NCBI RefSeq assembly: GCF_026340305.1
Contig: NZ_JAPEPI010000001.1
Span: 3,968,001 to 4,032,000, forward strand
Origin: Streptomyces sp. NBC_01381
Lineage (GTDB): Bacteria; Actinomycetota; Actinomycetes; Streptomycetales; Streptomycetaceae
Length of the DNA stretch: 64,000 nt
Direction: 5' to 3'
Numbering within the stretch: position 1 is the stretch's first letter; every line of letters starts with the position of its first letter. Below the pieces are notes generated by a model. It saw only the letters and a program-made list of their open reading frames with translations, searched no databases and was not told the DNA's origin. The position numbers and the translations under genes are program-made. This document shows, in pieces, positions 36,270 to 44,949 of the stretch.

Positions 36270-36377
36270 CGCACCGGGCGCTTCCCCAGAACGGGGGAAC
36301 GGCGTCCGTGTGTGCCCCTGGGGAGGGGAGCTGTACACCGTGTCCGGGGGGACACGGGGAGGGGGAGGAGCAGCACC

Positions 36378-37580
36378 GTGTCAGGCAATCGCGCACGACA
36401 TCGCGCCGGACGACGGGCCGAGCGCAGGAGCGCCGCCCGCCATGGGGTCATGGTGGCGGCGGCCTCGGTGGTGGCCGCCGTCGGCACCGTCACGGGCATG
36501 GTGTCCGCGCTCGACGAGGGCGGTGGCAAGGACCGGGCGCGCCCGAAGGTGACGAAGTCGCCGACGCTCGAACCGCTGCCCGCGGTGCCGACGCCGTCCG
36601 CTTCCGAGTCCTCGGCGAAGCCGTCCCCCGCCAAGTCCTCCGCGAAGCCGAAGCCGAAGCCGAAGCCTGAGCCGAAACCGAAACCGAAGCCGTCGACGCG
36701 GCGCGCGGAGAAGCCGTCCGCCAACTCCCTCTACCGGTACGGCGATTCGCAGGTGCTCGACTGGGTCAGGGCCAACCGCGGCGACCCGCGGCGGCCGCTC
36801 ATAGAGTCGAAGATCGCCGACCAGCCGGCCGCCGTGTGGTTCGCCGACTACTCGCCGGGGACCATCACGTCACGCGTGCGGGCCGTGACGTCGGGGGCCG
36901 GGGGCCGGGTGCCCGTCGTCGTTCCGTACGCGATACCGGACCGGGACTGCGGGGGAGCCTCGGAAGGCGGGGCGCCGGATCTCGCCGCGTACGACGCGTG
37001 GATCGAGAAGTTCGCCGCGGGGCTCGGCTCCGGCGAGGTCATCGTCATCCTCGAACCGGACGCGATCGCGCTCTCCGAGTGCCTGTCGGCGGGCGAACGG
37101 GCCGACCGGTACGCCTCGCTGGCCCGCGCGGGCCGCACCCTCAAGGCCACCAACCCCAAGGCCCGGGTCTACTACGACGCAGGGCACTCGGGCTGGAACG
37201 CCGCGACCAAGCAGGCCGGGCGGCTGCGCGCGGCGGGCGCCGCGTCGGCGGCGTCGTCCGACGGGATCTTCACCAACGTCTCGAACTTCCACCGCACCGC
37301 CGACGAGGCCGCCTACGCCCGCAAGGTCCTTGCCGCGCTCGGCGGCCCCTCGGGCCTCGGCGCCGTCATCGACACCAGCCGCAACGGCAACGGCGCCCCG
37401 GCCGACGGCGAGTGGTGCGACCCGGCGGGCCGCAAGCTCGGGCCGAGCCCGACGCTGCGCACCGGCCAGGCCCGTATCGACGCCTATCTGTGGATCAAGC
37501 TGCCGGGCGAGTCCGACGGCTGCAAGGGCACGCCGGGGACCTTCACACCCGGGTACGCCTATGACTTGGCGCGTGGCTGA
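36378..37580 (+). CDS. glycoside hydrolase family 6 (cellulase-type) enzyme, membrane-anchored or secreted
   Basis: 400 residues from GTG 36378 (ribosome site GGGGGAGGAG). A basic N terminus and one hydrophobic helix (about 24-45) lead to a low-complexity Pro/Lys linker (about 60-112), then the GH6 catalytic domain. Motifs: VVVPYAIPDRDCGG (Asp190 aligning with the catalytic acid), VILEPDAIA (Asp228), YYDAGHSGW, ISTRNGNG-like DTSRNGNG, WCDPAGRKLG and LWIKLPGESDG. The family cuts beta-1,4-glucans. There is no cellulose-binding module. The 3' end overlaps the convergent permease gene by 22 nt. Confidence 0.9.
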   Translation: MSGNRARHRAGRRAERRSAARHGVMVAAASVVAAVGTVTGMVSALDEGGGKDRARPKVTKSPTLEPLPAVPTPSASESSAKPSPAKSSAKPKPKPKPEPKPKPKPSTRRAEKPSANSLYRYGDSQVLDWVRANRGDPRRPLIESKIADQPAAVWFADYSPGTITSRVRAVTSGAGGRVPVVVPYAIPDRDCGGASEGGAPDLAAYDAWIEKFAAGLGSGEVIVILEPDAIALSECLSAGERADRYASLARAGRTLKATNPKARVYYDAGHSGWNAATKQAGRLRAAGAASAASSDGIFTNVSNFHRTADEAAYARKVLAALGGPSGLGAVIDTSRNGNGAPADGEWCDPAGRKLGPSPTLRTGQARIDAYLWIKLPGESDGCKGTPGTFTPGYAYDLARG

Positions 37581-38977
37581 GCGTCGTCCCTGCCCGCTTC
37601 CGGATCCGTCTCGTCGTACGAGGATGTGCCCTCGTCGAGCAGGGGCTCCTGCGTCTTGAGGTGCGGGGGCGCGAACGCGCGCAGCACGTGGTAGCCGGTG
37701 ATCACGACGATCGTGCCGAGTGCGATGCCGCTCAGCTCGAAGTTGTCGGTGATCTTCAGGGAGACGCCGCCGACGCCGATGATGATGCCCGCGGCGGCCG
37801 GGACCAGGTTCAGCGGATTGCGCAGATCCACCTTGGCGTTGATCCAGATCTGGGCGCCGAGCAGGCCGATCATGCCGTAGAGGATGACGGTGATGCCGCC
37901 GAGCACGCCGCCGGGGATGGCCGCCACGACCGCGCCGAACTTGGGGCAGAGACCGAAGAGCAGGGCGAAGCACGCGGCCGCCCAGTACGCCGCGGTGGAG
38001 TAGACGCGGGTCGCGGCCATCACGCCGATGTTCTCGGAGTACGTCGTGTTGGGCGGGCCGCCGACCGCAGTGGAGAGCATGGACGCGGCGCCGTCGGCGG
38101 AGATCGCGGTGCCGAGCTTGTCGTCCAGGTCGTCGCCGGTCATCTCGCCGACGGCCTTGACGTGACCCGCGTTCTCGGCGACCAGCGCGATCACGACGGG
38201 CAGTGCGACGAGGATCGCCGACCACTCGAAGCTCGGGGCGTGGAAGGACGGCAGGCCGATCCAGTCGGCGTTGCCGACGGCGGAGAGGTCCAGGCGCCAG
38301 TGGTCGACGACCTTGCCGGAGCCGTCCGTCGAGTGGATCTTGCCGAAGACCAGGTCGAGGGCCCAGGAGAGGGCGTACCCGAAGATCAGCCCCAGGAAGA
38401 TCGCGATGCGTGACCAGAAACCGCGCAGGCACACCACGGCCAGACCGGTGAACAGCATCACCAGGAGGGCCGTCCACTGGTCCTGCGGCCAGTACGTGGA
38501 CGCGGTGACCGGCGCCAGGTTGAAGCCGATGAGCATGACGACGGCGCCGGTGACGATCGGGGGCATTGCGGCATGGATGATCCGCGCGCCGAACTTCTGG
38601 ACGGCCAGACCCACCAGGAAGAGCGCGGCGCCGACCACGAAGACCGCGCCCGTCACGGTCGCGGAGGAGCCGCCCTGCGCGCGGATGACGGCGGCCACGC
38701 CCACGAAGGAGAGCGAACAGCCCAGGTAGCTGGGCACCCGGCCGCGCGTGGCGAGCAGGAAGATGACGGTCGCGACGCCCGACATCATGATCGCCAGGTT
38801 CGGGTCGAGGCCCATCAGGACGGGCGCCACGAACGACGCACCGAACATGGCGACGACGTGCTGGGCGCCGAGCCCGAAGGTCCGCGGCCAGGAGAGCCGC
38901 TCGTCAGGTCGGACGACGGCTCCGGGCGCGGGGGTGCGCCCGTCTCCGTGCAGTCTCCAGCGCACGCCGAGATCCAT
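37559..38977 (-). CDS. NCS2-family uracil/xanthine permease
   Basis: 472 residues, about 14 membrane helices. UraA/RutG-like motifs: FGLGAQHVVAMFGASFVAPVL at helix 1, the substrate-binding VALVAENAGHVKAVG (Glu in helix 8), GGPPNTTYSENIGVMAATRVYS (helix 10, with the second Glu and Asn), and GGITVILYGMIGLLGAQIW. The helix 8/10 pattern favours uracil-type over xanthine-type substrates. ATG 38977 chosen; an upstream start at 39016 adds Arg-rich residues. Confidence 0.92.
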   Translation of the reverse strand: MDLGVRWRLHGDGRTPAPGAVVRPDERLSWPRTFGLGAQHVVAMFGASFVAPVLMGLDPNLAIMMSGVATVIFLLATRGRVPSYLGCSLSFVGVAAVIRAQGGSSATVTGAVFVVGAALFLVGLAVQKFGARIIHAAMPPIVTGAVVMLIGFNLAPVTASTYWPQDQWTALLVMLFTGLAVVCLRGFWSRIAIFLGLIFGYALSWALDLVFGKIHSTDGSGKVVDHWRLDLSAVGNADWIGLPSFHAPSFEWSAILVALPVVIALVAENAGHVKAVGEMTGDDLDDKLGTAISADGAASMLSTAVGGPPNTTYSENIGVMAATRVYSTAAYWAAACFALLFGLCPKFGAVVAAIPGGVLGGITVILYGMIGLLGAQIWINAKVDLRNPLNLVPAAAGIIIGVGGVSLKITDNFELSGIALGTIVVITGYHVLRAFAPPHLKTQEPLLDEGTSSYDETDPEAGRDDAQPRAKS

Positions 38978-39114
38978 GGTTCTGTTCCGCCTTCTGTGCG
39001 CCCGACCTGTTGTCAAGACCTGAATGAGTCAGCGCAATGTTAAACGGGCGTAAGGTCCGCGGATGCTCGGCAGGTGTTTCAGGCGACGGCCGGTTCCGGC
39101 AGGCGACGGCGGGT

Positions 39115-40326
39115 TCAGGCCTTCGGGCCCGGTGCCGCCGCGTCCGCCGCGGCGACCGGCGTGGCGTCGCGGCCGTCCGTGCGCAGGACGCCCGCGAACA
39201 CCGCGAGCCCGCAGGCCAGCACCGTCACCAGGCCGAAGGAGACGACCAGGCTCGTCGCGTCGGCGAGCGTGCCGATCGCCGACGGGGCGATCAGCCCCGA
39301 TGTGTACGTGATGGTCGCGACGCCCGCGATGGCCTGACTGGGGTTCGGGCCGCTGCGCCCGGCCGCGGCGAAGGCGAGCGGCACCACGACCGCGATGCCG
39401 AGTCCCATCAGGGCGAACCCGCCCATGGCCATGGCCGGATGGGGCGCAGCCACCACGAGCACCCCGCCGAGCGCCGCGACCACGCCGCCGACCCGCACCG
39501 TGCGCACCGCCCCGAACCGGTCCACCACCGCATCGCCCGCGAGCCGCGCGATCGCCATGGTGAGCGTGAACCCGGTGGTGCAGGCCGCGGCAAGACCGGC
39601 CGAGCTGTCCAGGACGTCCCGCAGATAGACCGCCGACCAGTCCAGGCTCGCGCCCTCCGCGAAGACCGCGCAGAAGCCGACCGCGCCGATGAGCAGGGCC
39701 GACTTGGGCGGCAGCGAGAAACGCGGCGGCGCCTCCTCCTCGGGGGCCGCCTGCAGGTCGAGCACGCCCTGGCAGGCGACGAGGCCGATCGCGGTGAGCG
39801 CCACGGCGGCGAGCGCGTGGTGCAGCCGGGCGTCCGCGCCCAGGTGGGCCGCGACCGTGCCCGCCGCGGAGCCGATCAGGGCGCCGACGCTCCACATGCC
39901 GTGCAGGCCCGACATGATCGACTTCTTCATACGGGTCTCGATCTCGACGCCGAGCGCGTTCATCGCCACGTCCGACATGCCCGCCGTGGCGCCGTACACG
40001 AACAGGGCCAGGCAGAGCGTGAGCAGGTTCGGCGCGAGCGAGGGCAGGATCAGCGCCATCGTCCACAGGGCGAGCAGGCCGCGCAGCGCCGTGCGGGCGC
40101 CGAAGCGGTGGCTGACCCAGCCGGCCAGCGGCATCGCCACCGACGCGCCGATCGCGGGGAAAGCCAGGGCCAGGCCGAGGAGGCCCGCGCTGAGGTCGGC
40201 GTGTTCCTGGATCCAGGGGACGCGGGTGGCGAAGGAGCCCGTGACGGCGCCGTGGACACAGAAGACGGCGGCCACGGCGTACCGCGCCCGCTTCAACTGC
40301 CGTGCGTCGTAGACCACTTCACTCAT
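39115..40326 (-). CDS. MFS transporter divergent from rokL6
   Basis: 403 residues, 12 predicted helices, of the YbjJ-like MFS subgroup (VPWIQEHADLSAGLLGLAL, GWVSHRFGARTALR between helices 2 and 3, GLHGMWSVGALIGS, ATITYTSGLIAPSAIGTLAD). Its S. coelicolor counterpart next to the ROK regulator RokL6 is, as I recall, controlled by that regulator and linked to glucosamine toxicity. The shared spacer has the ROK operator, so it is presumably repressed by RokL6. Actual cargo is not visible from the sequence. Confidence 0.88.
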   Translation of the reverse strand: MSEVVYDARQLKRARYAVAAVFCVHGAVTGSFATRVPWIQEHADLSAGLLGLALAFPAIGASVAMPLAGWVSHRFGARTALRGLLALWTMALILPSLAPNLLTLCLALFVYGATAGMSDVAMNALGVEIETRMKKSIMSGLHGMWSVGALIGSAAGTVAAHLGADARLHHALAAVALTAIGLVACQGVLDLQAAPEEEAPPRFSLPPKSALLIGAVGFCAVFAEGASLDWSAVYLRDVLDSSAGLAAACTTGFTLTMAIARLAGDAVVDRFGAVRTVRVGGVVAALGGVLVVAAPHPAMAMGGFALMGLGIAVVVPLAFAAAGRSGPNPSQAIAGVATITYTSGLIAPSAIGTLADATSLVVSFGLVTVLACGLAVFAGVLRTDGRDATPVAAADAAAPGPKA

Positions 40327-40352
40327 CGATGCTCCGCCCCTCCCAGCGTGCT

Positions 40353-40391
40353 GCCCCGCTACGGCGACAGGTACCGCCCCGCTACGGCGAC
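40353..40391. repeat. 16-bp direct repeat upstream of the ROK operator
   Basis: GCCCCGCTACGGCGAC occurs at 40353-40368 and again at 40376-40391, 23 nt apart, directly before the operator in the divergent spacer. Confidence 0.85.
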
Positions 40392-40396
40392 GTAAA

Positions 40397-40419
40397 CTAT
40401 CAGGAACCCTGCCTGATAA
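40397..40419. promoter_or_regulatory. ROK-type operator, probable RokL6 site
   Basis: CTATCAGG (40397-40404), a 7-nt spacer, CCTGATAA (40412-40419). This fits the reported RokL6 motif C(T)ATCAGG-N7-CCTGATAG(A). It lies midway between the divergent starts of the MFS gene and rokL6, so one bound dimer could control both. Confidence 0.8.
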
Positions 40420-40447
40420 ATAGCAGCTTTATGGAAGGATCCCCGGC

Positions 40448-41608
40448 ATGCCCGCATCACCGAGCACCGCCCGGGCCATCAACGACCGGCTCGCCCTGGG
40501 GCTCCTGCAGCGCGAAGGACCGCTGACGGCCAACCAGTTGAAGCAGCTGACCGGCCTGTCCCGGCCGTCGGTCGCCGATCTCGTCGAGCGCCTGCAGGGC
40601 TCGGGACTGATCACGGTGGTGGGGGAGGCGGGCGCGCAGCGCCGGGGCCCCAACGCCCGGCTGTACGGGATCGTCGCCGACCGGGCCCACCTCGCGGCCC
40701 TCGACGTACGCACCGGAGGCCTCTCCGTGGTGGTCACCGATCTGCTCGGCGCGGTGCTCGCCGAGGCGTCGCTGCCCATCGGCGGCGACACCGGGACCGA
40801 GCCCGCCGTGGAGCGCGCCGTCGCCCTCGTCGAGCGCACCGCCCACGAGGGCGGTGCCCGGCGGCTGCACACCGTGGGCATCGGCGCCCCCGGCCTGATC
40901 GACCCCGCATCCGGCGAACTGCGCGACACCACGTCGCTGCCCGCCTGGCACCGCAGGCTCGCGGGCGCGCTCCAGGAGCGGCTGGCGGCCCGCGTCCTCG
41001 TCGAGAACGAGACCAACCTCGCCGCCCGTGCCGAACAGCGCGAAGGCGCCGCCAGGGACCGCGACACCTTCGTCCTGCTCTGGCTCGGCGAGGGCGTCGG
41101 TGCCGCCGTCGTCCTCGACGGGGCGCTGCGCCGCGGCGCCTCGGGCGGTACCGGGGAGATCGGCTTCCTGCCCGTGCCCGGCACCGCGTCGCTGCCGTCC
41201 GCCACCGGCTGCGACGGCGGCTTCCACTCGCTGGCCTGCGCCGCCGCGCTGCGCGAACTCGGCGCCGAGCACGGGCTCCTGAAACCGGGGGAGAGCGCCG
41301 CCGACGTGCTGGGCCGTGCCGTCGCGACCGGCCACGGCGGCTATCTCGACGCGGCCGCCGACCGGATCGCCGTCGGCGCCGCCGCGATGGCCGCCATCCT
41401 CGACCCCGGCTGCGTCGTCCTCGGCGGCGAGCTGGGCCGGGCGGGCGGCGACGCGCTGGCCGTCCGCGTCGGGGAGCGCGTCACCGCCATGTCCCCCCTG
41501 CGTACCGAGGTCAGGGCGAGCACGCTGGGCGGCTCCGCCGTGCTGCGGGGGGCGCTGCTTGCCGCGAGGGAGGCGGCGCAGGAGGAGTTGTTCGGGCCGG
41601 GGCGCTGA
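40448..41608 (+). CDS. rokL6: ROK-family transcriptional repressor
   Basis: 386 residues. N-terminal wHTH (LLQREGPLTANQLKQLTGLS, RPSVADLVERLQ) and a ROK sugar-kinase-like domain (about 80-380). The kinase part is degenerate: ENETNLAARAE replaces the ENDxN motif and the zinc-binding GHxxxxxxxxxCxCGxxGC motif is missing (FLPVPGTASLPSATGCDGG), so it is a regulator only, probably binding a sugar or amino-sugar ligand. Starts at ATG 40448, 29 nt after the operator, fitting autorepression. Confidence 0.88.
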   Translation: MPASPSTARAINDRLALGLLQREGPLTANQLKQLTGLSRPSVADLVERLQGSGLITVVGEAGAQRRGPNARLYGIVADRAHLAALDVRTGGLSVVVTDLLGAVLAEASLPIGGDTGTEPAVERAVALVERTAHEGGARRLHTVGIGAPGLIDPASGELRDTTSLPAWHRRLAGALQERLAARVLVENETNLAARAEQREGAARDRDTFVLLWLGEGVGAAVVLDGALRRGASGGTGEIGFLPVPGTASLPSATGCDGGFHSLACAAALRELGAEHGLLKPGESAADVLGRAVATGHGGYLDAAADRIAVGAAAMAAILDPGCVVLGGELGRAGGDALAVRVGERVTAMSPLRTEVRASTLGGSAVLRGALLAAREAAQEELFGPGR

Positions 41609-41650
41609 ACCCTCCGGGGCGGCAGGCGGCGGTGGGCGCACCGTCTGTCA

Positions 41651-41691
41651 CCGGCTTCGCCGAGTTCGTCCTCAAACGCCGGACGGGCTGA
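41651..41691. terminator. terminator-like common Streptomyces sequence between convergent genes
   Basis: CCGGC/GCCGG (41651-41655 with 41678-41682), overlapping a sequence whose reverse complement begins TCAGCCCGTCCGGCGTTTGA (41666-41691 region), which I recall as a frequent short element at Streptomyces gene ends. It overlaps the region immediately before the stop of the minus-strand gene. Confidence 0.45.
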
Positions 41692-42447
41692 CTATTGCTC
41701 GCCCTGTTGCCCCCCGAACCGACCCGCCAGGAACTCCTCGAACGTCCCCTTCCCCACAGCCCGTTCGGGCGCCAGGTGGCCGCCCTCGCGGAACGCCCGG
41801 TACGTCTTGCCCGCGAGCCGCAGCGGCACCAGCGGGCGCTTCTTGCCGCTCGCCCGCAGATAGGCGCGGGCGAGGTCCGGGAACGTACGCACCTCGGGTC
41901 CGCCCATGTCCTCGACCCGCCCGGCGGGCGGCGCCACCGCCAACTCGGCCAGCCGGTCCGCCACTTCGCCGACCTCGACCGGCTGGTCGCCGACCCCCGA
42001 CGGCAGCAGCATCACCGGCAGCTTCGCCGAACTCCGCAAGACCTGCAGGACGAGATCGTGGAACTGCGTGGTCCGCAGCACCGTCCAGCCGAGCCCCGAC
42101 TCCTCGATCAGCCGCTCCACGGCGAGCTTCGTCTTGTAGTAGCCCAGCGGCACCCGGTCGACGCCGACGATCGAGATGTAGACGAGGTGCCCGACGCCGG
42201 CCCGCCGCGCGGCCTCGATCAGATGGCGTGCGGCCTGCTCGTCGCCCCCGCGCGGGCTGCTCGCACAGTGCACGATCACGTCCGCGCCCGCCATGGCCGC
42301 GTCGAGCCCCGTGCCATCCCGCAGATCGACGGCGTACGACGGGGAACGGCGGCTCAGGACGCGTACGTCATGGCTGTCCGCCCGCAGTCGCTCAACCACC
42401 GGGCGGCCGAGGGTTCCCGTGCCGCCGGTCACCAGGATCGTGGTCAT
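41692..42447 (-). CDS. NAD(P)-binding protein (NmrA/atypical SDR), ECF41-linked
   Basis: 251 residues with the Rossmann motif ILVTGGTGTLGRPVVERL, VIVHCASSP, VYISIVGVDRVPLGYYKTKLAVERLIEESG and WTVLRTTQFHDLV. Such proteins bind NAD(P)H and can act as oxidoreductases or sensors. It lies 67 nt downstream of an ECF41 sigma factor on the same strand, and ECF41 genes are typically next to an oxidoreductase that they control. ATG 42447 gives the family start. Confidence 0.87.
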   Translation of the reverse strand: MTTILVTGGTGTLGRPVVERLRADSHDVRVLSRRSPSYAVDLRDGTGLDAAMAGADVIVHCASSPRGGDEQAARHLIEAARRAGVGHLVYISIVGVDRVPLGYYKTKLAVERLIEESGLGWTVLRTTQFHDLVLQVLRSSAKLPVMLLPSGVGDQPVEVGEVADRLAELAVAPPAGRVEDMGGPEVRTFPDLARAYLRASGKKRPLVPLRLAGKTYRAFREGGHLAPERAVGKGTFEEFLAGRFGGQQGEQ

Positions 42448-42504
42448 CGCAAGGCTCCTTCGCTGTCGGGGACGCCGCACCGGCGTCCGTCACCAGCTGA
42501 GAAC

Positions 42505-42528
42505 CGGGCAGTGATCAGGAATGTGACA
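42505..42528 (-). promoter_or_regulatory. possible ECF41-type promoter of the NAD(P)-binding protein gene
   Basis: On the minus strand TGTCACA (plus 42522-42528) matches the -35 box reported for ECF41 promoters. About 15-16 nt further is CGGTTC, a weak match to the reported CGTC -10 box. It overlaps the last codons of the sigma gene and faces the downstream gene. Confidence 0.3.
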
Positions 42529-43408
42529 GCTGCCCGTCCACGAAGCCGAGCTTGTCAGGATTGACCACCGCCCGCAGGGCGCTGACCAGGCCGTCATCCC
42601 GGAAGTCGAACGTCGCGACGCCCACCACCGTGCCTCCCAGCGTCGCCACGATCGCGGGCCCGCCGTTGACCTCGGCGTACGCGAGATCCATGGCCCGGCC
42701 GAAGTTCTCCATGCCGCCCACCAGGAAGCGCAGCACCTTCTCGCGCCCGACGATCGGCCTGCGCGCGGCGGTGACCTTGCCGCCGCCGTCGCCCCACCAC
42801 GTCACGTCCGCAGCGAGCACCTTCTCCAGGCCCGCCAGATCGCCGTCACGGGCCGCAGCGATGAACGACTCCACGAACTCCTGGCGCCGCTCGGCCGCGG
42901 CCTCGAACCGCGCCTGCTCTTCGGTCACCGCCAGCGTGGCCCTGCGGTACAGCTGGCGACAGTTGGCCTCGCCGATGTCGAGCACTCCCGCGATCTCCCG
43001 GTGGCTGTAGGCGAACGCCTCCCGCAGCACGAACACCGCGCGCTCCACCGGAGTGAGCCGCTCGAGCAGGATCAGCAGCGCCATCGACACCGCGTCCCGC
43101 TGCTCCGCCGACTCCAGGGGGCCGAGCGCACCGCCGGACGTGATCACCGGCTCCGGCAGCCAGGGCCCCACGTACTGCTCACGCCGGGCCCGCGCCGAGG
43201 TCAGCCTGTTCAGACAGAGGTTGGTGACGACCTTGGCCAGCCAGGCCGCGGGCCGGCCGATGTCATCGCGCCGGGCGCCGCTCCACCGCAGATACGCGTC
43301 CTGGACGGTGTCCTCGGCCTCCTGCGCGGAGCCGAGCATGCGGTAGGCGAGGGAGAACATCCGGGGGCGGTGGGACTCGAACTCTTCGGCGAGTGATGCT
43401 GTCGTCAC
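42515..43408 (-). CDS. ECF41-family RNA polymerase sigma factor with C-terminal SnoaL-like extension
   Basis: 297 residues. Sigma region 2 (about 10-75, MFSLAYRMLGSAQEAEDTVQ), a linker with the group signature WLPEPV, sigma region 4 (about 110-165, LTPVERAVFVLREAFAYSHR) and a SnoaL-like domain (about 175-297) that ends with the group signature NPDKL. Both signature motifs define ECF41, in which the C-terminal domain modulates activity in place of an anti-sigma factor. GTG 43408 start. Divergent from the rib operon. Confidence 0.92.
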   Translation of the reverse strand: MTTASLAEEFESHRPRMFSLAYRMLGSAQEAEDTVQDAYLRWSGARRDDIGRPAAWLAKVVTNLCLNRLTSARARREQYVGPWLPEPVITSGGALGPLESAEQRDAVSMALLILLERLTPVERAVFVLREAFAYSHREIAGVLDIGEANCRQLYRRATLAVTEEQARFEAAAERRQEFVESFIAAARDGDLAGLEKVLAADVTWWGDGGGKVTAARRPIVGREKVLRFLVGGMENFGRAMDLAYAEVNGGPAIVATLGGTVVGVATFDFRDDGLVSALRAVVNPDKLGFVDGQLSHS

Positions 43409-43540
43409 GCGTTCAGCGTGCCAGAGAGCGGTGCATCGCAGCCGGTCAAAGCGGTACGAGCGGCTCCTGTGAGCCAGGCCACAGGGGTTCGCCCGTATGG
43501 GCGTCGATCAGGCGTGGCAGACTGGCCTCGTACCAAAAGC

Positions 43541-43669
43541 AGCGCACTCCGGGGTCGGTGTAATTCCGAACCGGCGGTTATAGTCCGCGACCCGGTCGCC
43601 TCCAGCGACCGGTTGACCAGGTGAAATTCCTGGACCGACGGTGAAAGTCCGGATGGGAGGCAGTGCGCG
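43541..43669 (+). ncRNA. FMN riboswitch (RFN element) of the rib operon
   Basis: Contains the conserved RFN blocks in order: GGGGTCGGTG...ATTCCGAACCGGCGGT, ATAGTCCGCGACCC, a variable arm (GGTCGCCTCCAGCGACCGG), GACCAGGTGAAATTCCTGGA, CCGACGGTGAAAGTCCGGAT and GGGAGGCAG. The closing P1 helix is GCGCACT (43543-43549) with AGTGCGC (43662-43668). It should bind FMN and switch off riboflavin genes. A 173-nt region follows before ribD, with a hairpin ACCCG/CGGGT near 43727-43743 and nearby T-runs that could form the expression platform. It fills most of the 434-nt spacer 43409-43842. Confidence 0.96.
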
Positions 43670-43842
43670 GCGGGCGGGCATTCGTGCACGTCGCCGAGTG
43701 GCTTGTTTTTGGGATACCCGTTTCTTTCGGGTTCCCCAGGGAGAAGTCTCGTTTTCCGGCGTCGCTCCCGATGCCGCAGTCCGTACGTTCTGTCGTCATC
43801 GACAGGCCCCGGAGTCCGTGCCCTATGAGGCAGGAGGACCCG

Positions 43843-44949
43843 GTGGCCACCGCAGCCGCAGCGAACGACCATGAGCGCATCGCCATGCGCCGCGCCATCA
43901 CGCTCGCCGCTCTCGGACTCGGTTCCACCAGCCCCAATCCGGTCGTCGGCTGCGTCATCATCGACGCCTCGGGCCGGACCGTCGGCGAGGGCCATCACCA
44001 GCGCGCGGGCGGCCCGCACGCCGAGGTCCACGCCCTGCGCGCGGCCGGCGACAAGGCCCGCGGCGCGACCGCCCTGGTCACCCTCGAACCCTGCAACCAC
44101 ACCGGACGCACGGGACCCTGCGCCCAGGCGCTCATCGACGCCGGGATCGCCCGCGTCGTCTACGCGGTCGGCGACCCGAACCCCACCGCGACCGGCGGCG
44201 CGCAGCGACTGCGTACCGCCGGAATCGACGTGGAATCGGGCCTGTTGGAGGACGAGGCCGCCGCGGGGAACGCCGCCTGGCTGACCTCCGTGCGGCTCGG
44301 CCGCCCGTACGTCACCTGGAAGTACGCCGCGACACTCGACGGCCGTATCGCCGCCGCCGACGGCACGAGCCGCTGGATCACCTCCGCCGAGGCCCGCGCC
44401 GACGTGCACCGGCTGCGCGCCGAGTGCGACGCGGTCGTGGTCGGCTCCGGCACCCAGCGCGCCGACGACCCGCACCTCGCCGTACGGGGCATTGAGGGCG
44501 CCGTGCAGCCGCTGCGCGTCGTCGTCGACACCAACGCCACCGCCGTCACGCCCGGAGCCCGCGTCCTGGACGACGCCGCGCCCACGCTCGTCGCGGTCGC
44601 CGAGGACGCGAGCGCCGACCTTGAAGCACTTGAAGCCGAAACGGTGCGACTCCCGCGCGCGGAGGGTGGGTTGGACATCCAAACCCTCCTCGCCGAGCTC
44701 CACGCGCGCGGGGTGCGATCCGTACTCCTCGAAGGCGGGCCGACGCTCGCCGGAGCGTTTGTCGCCGCGGGCGCCGTCGACCGCGTCGTCGGCTATCTCG
44801 CCCCCGTGCTGCTCGGCGCGGGCCCCGCCGCCCTGGCCGGCGGCGGAATCACGACCATCACCGATGCGTTGCGCCTCGACGTGAGCGAGAGCGTCCGCAT
44901 CGGCCCCGATCTGCGCATCACCGCCACCCTTGCAGCGAAGGAGCACTGA
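43843..44949 (+). CDS. ribD: bifunctional riboflavin deaminase/reductase
   Basis: Deaminates then reduces the pyrimidine intermediate of riboflavin synthesis. 368 residues: zinc deaminase domain (about 10-150) with HAEVHAL and PCNHTGRTGPC, then the NADPH reductase domain (about 155-365) with KYAATLDGRIA and LLEGGPTLAGAF. GTG 43843 chosen for its AGGAGG ribosome site; the in-frame ATG at 43825 lies upstream of that site. First gene under the FMN riboswitch. Confidence 0.95.
   Translation: MATAAAANDHERIAMRRAITLAALGLGSTSPNPVVGCVIIDASGRTVGEGHHQRAGGPHAEVHALRAAGDKARGATALVTLEPCNHTGRTGPCAQALIDAGIARVVYAVGDPNPTATGGAQRLRTAGIDVESGLLEDEAAAGNAAWLTSVRLGRPYVTWKYAATLDGRIAAADGTSRWITSAEARADVHRLRAECDAVVVGSGTQRADDPHLAVRGIEGAVQPLRVVVDTNATAVTPGARVLDDAAPTLVAVAEDASADLEALEAETVRLPRAEGGLDIQTLLAELHARGVRSVLLEGGPTLAGAFVAAGAVDRVVGYLAPVLLGAGPAALAGGGITTITDALRLDVSESVRIGPDLRITATLAAKEH

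Noticed and set aside
42515..43408. Sigma factor as a conventional anti-sigma-regulated ECF
   Set aside because: No anti-sigma gene is adjacent and the C-terminal SnoaL-like extension with NPDKL places it in ECF41.
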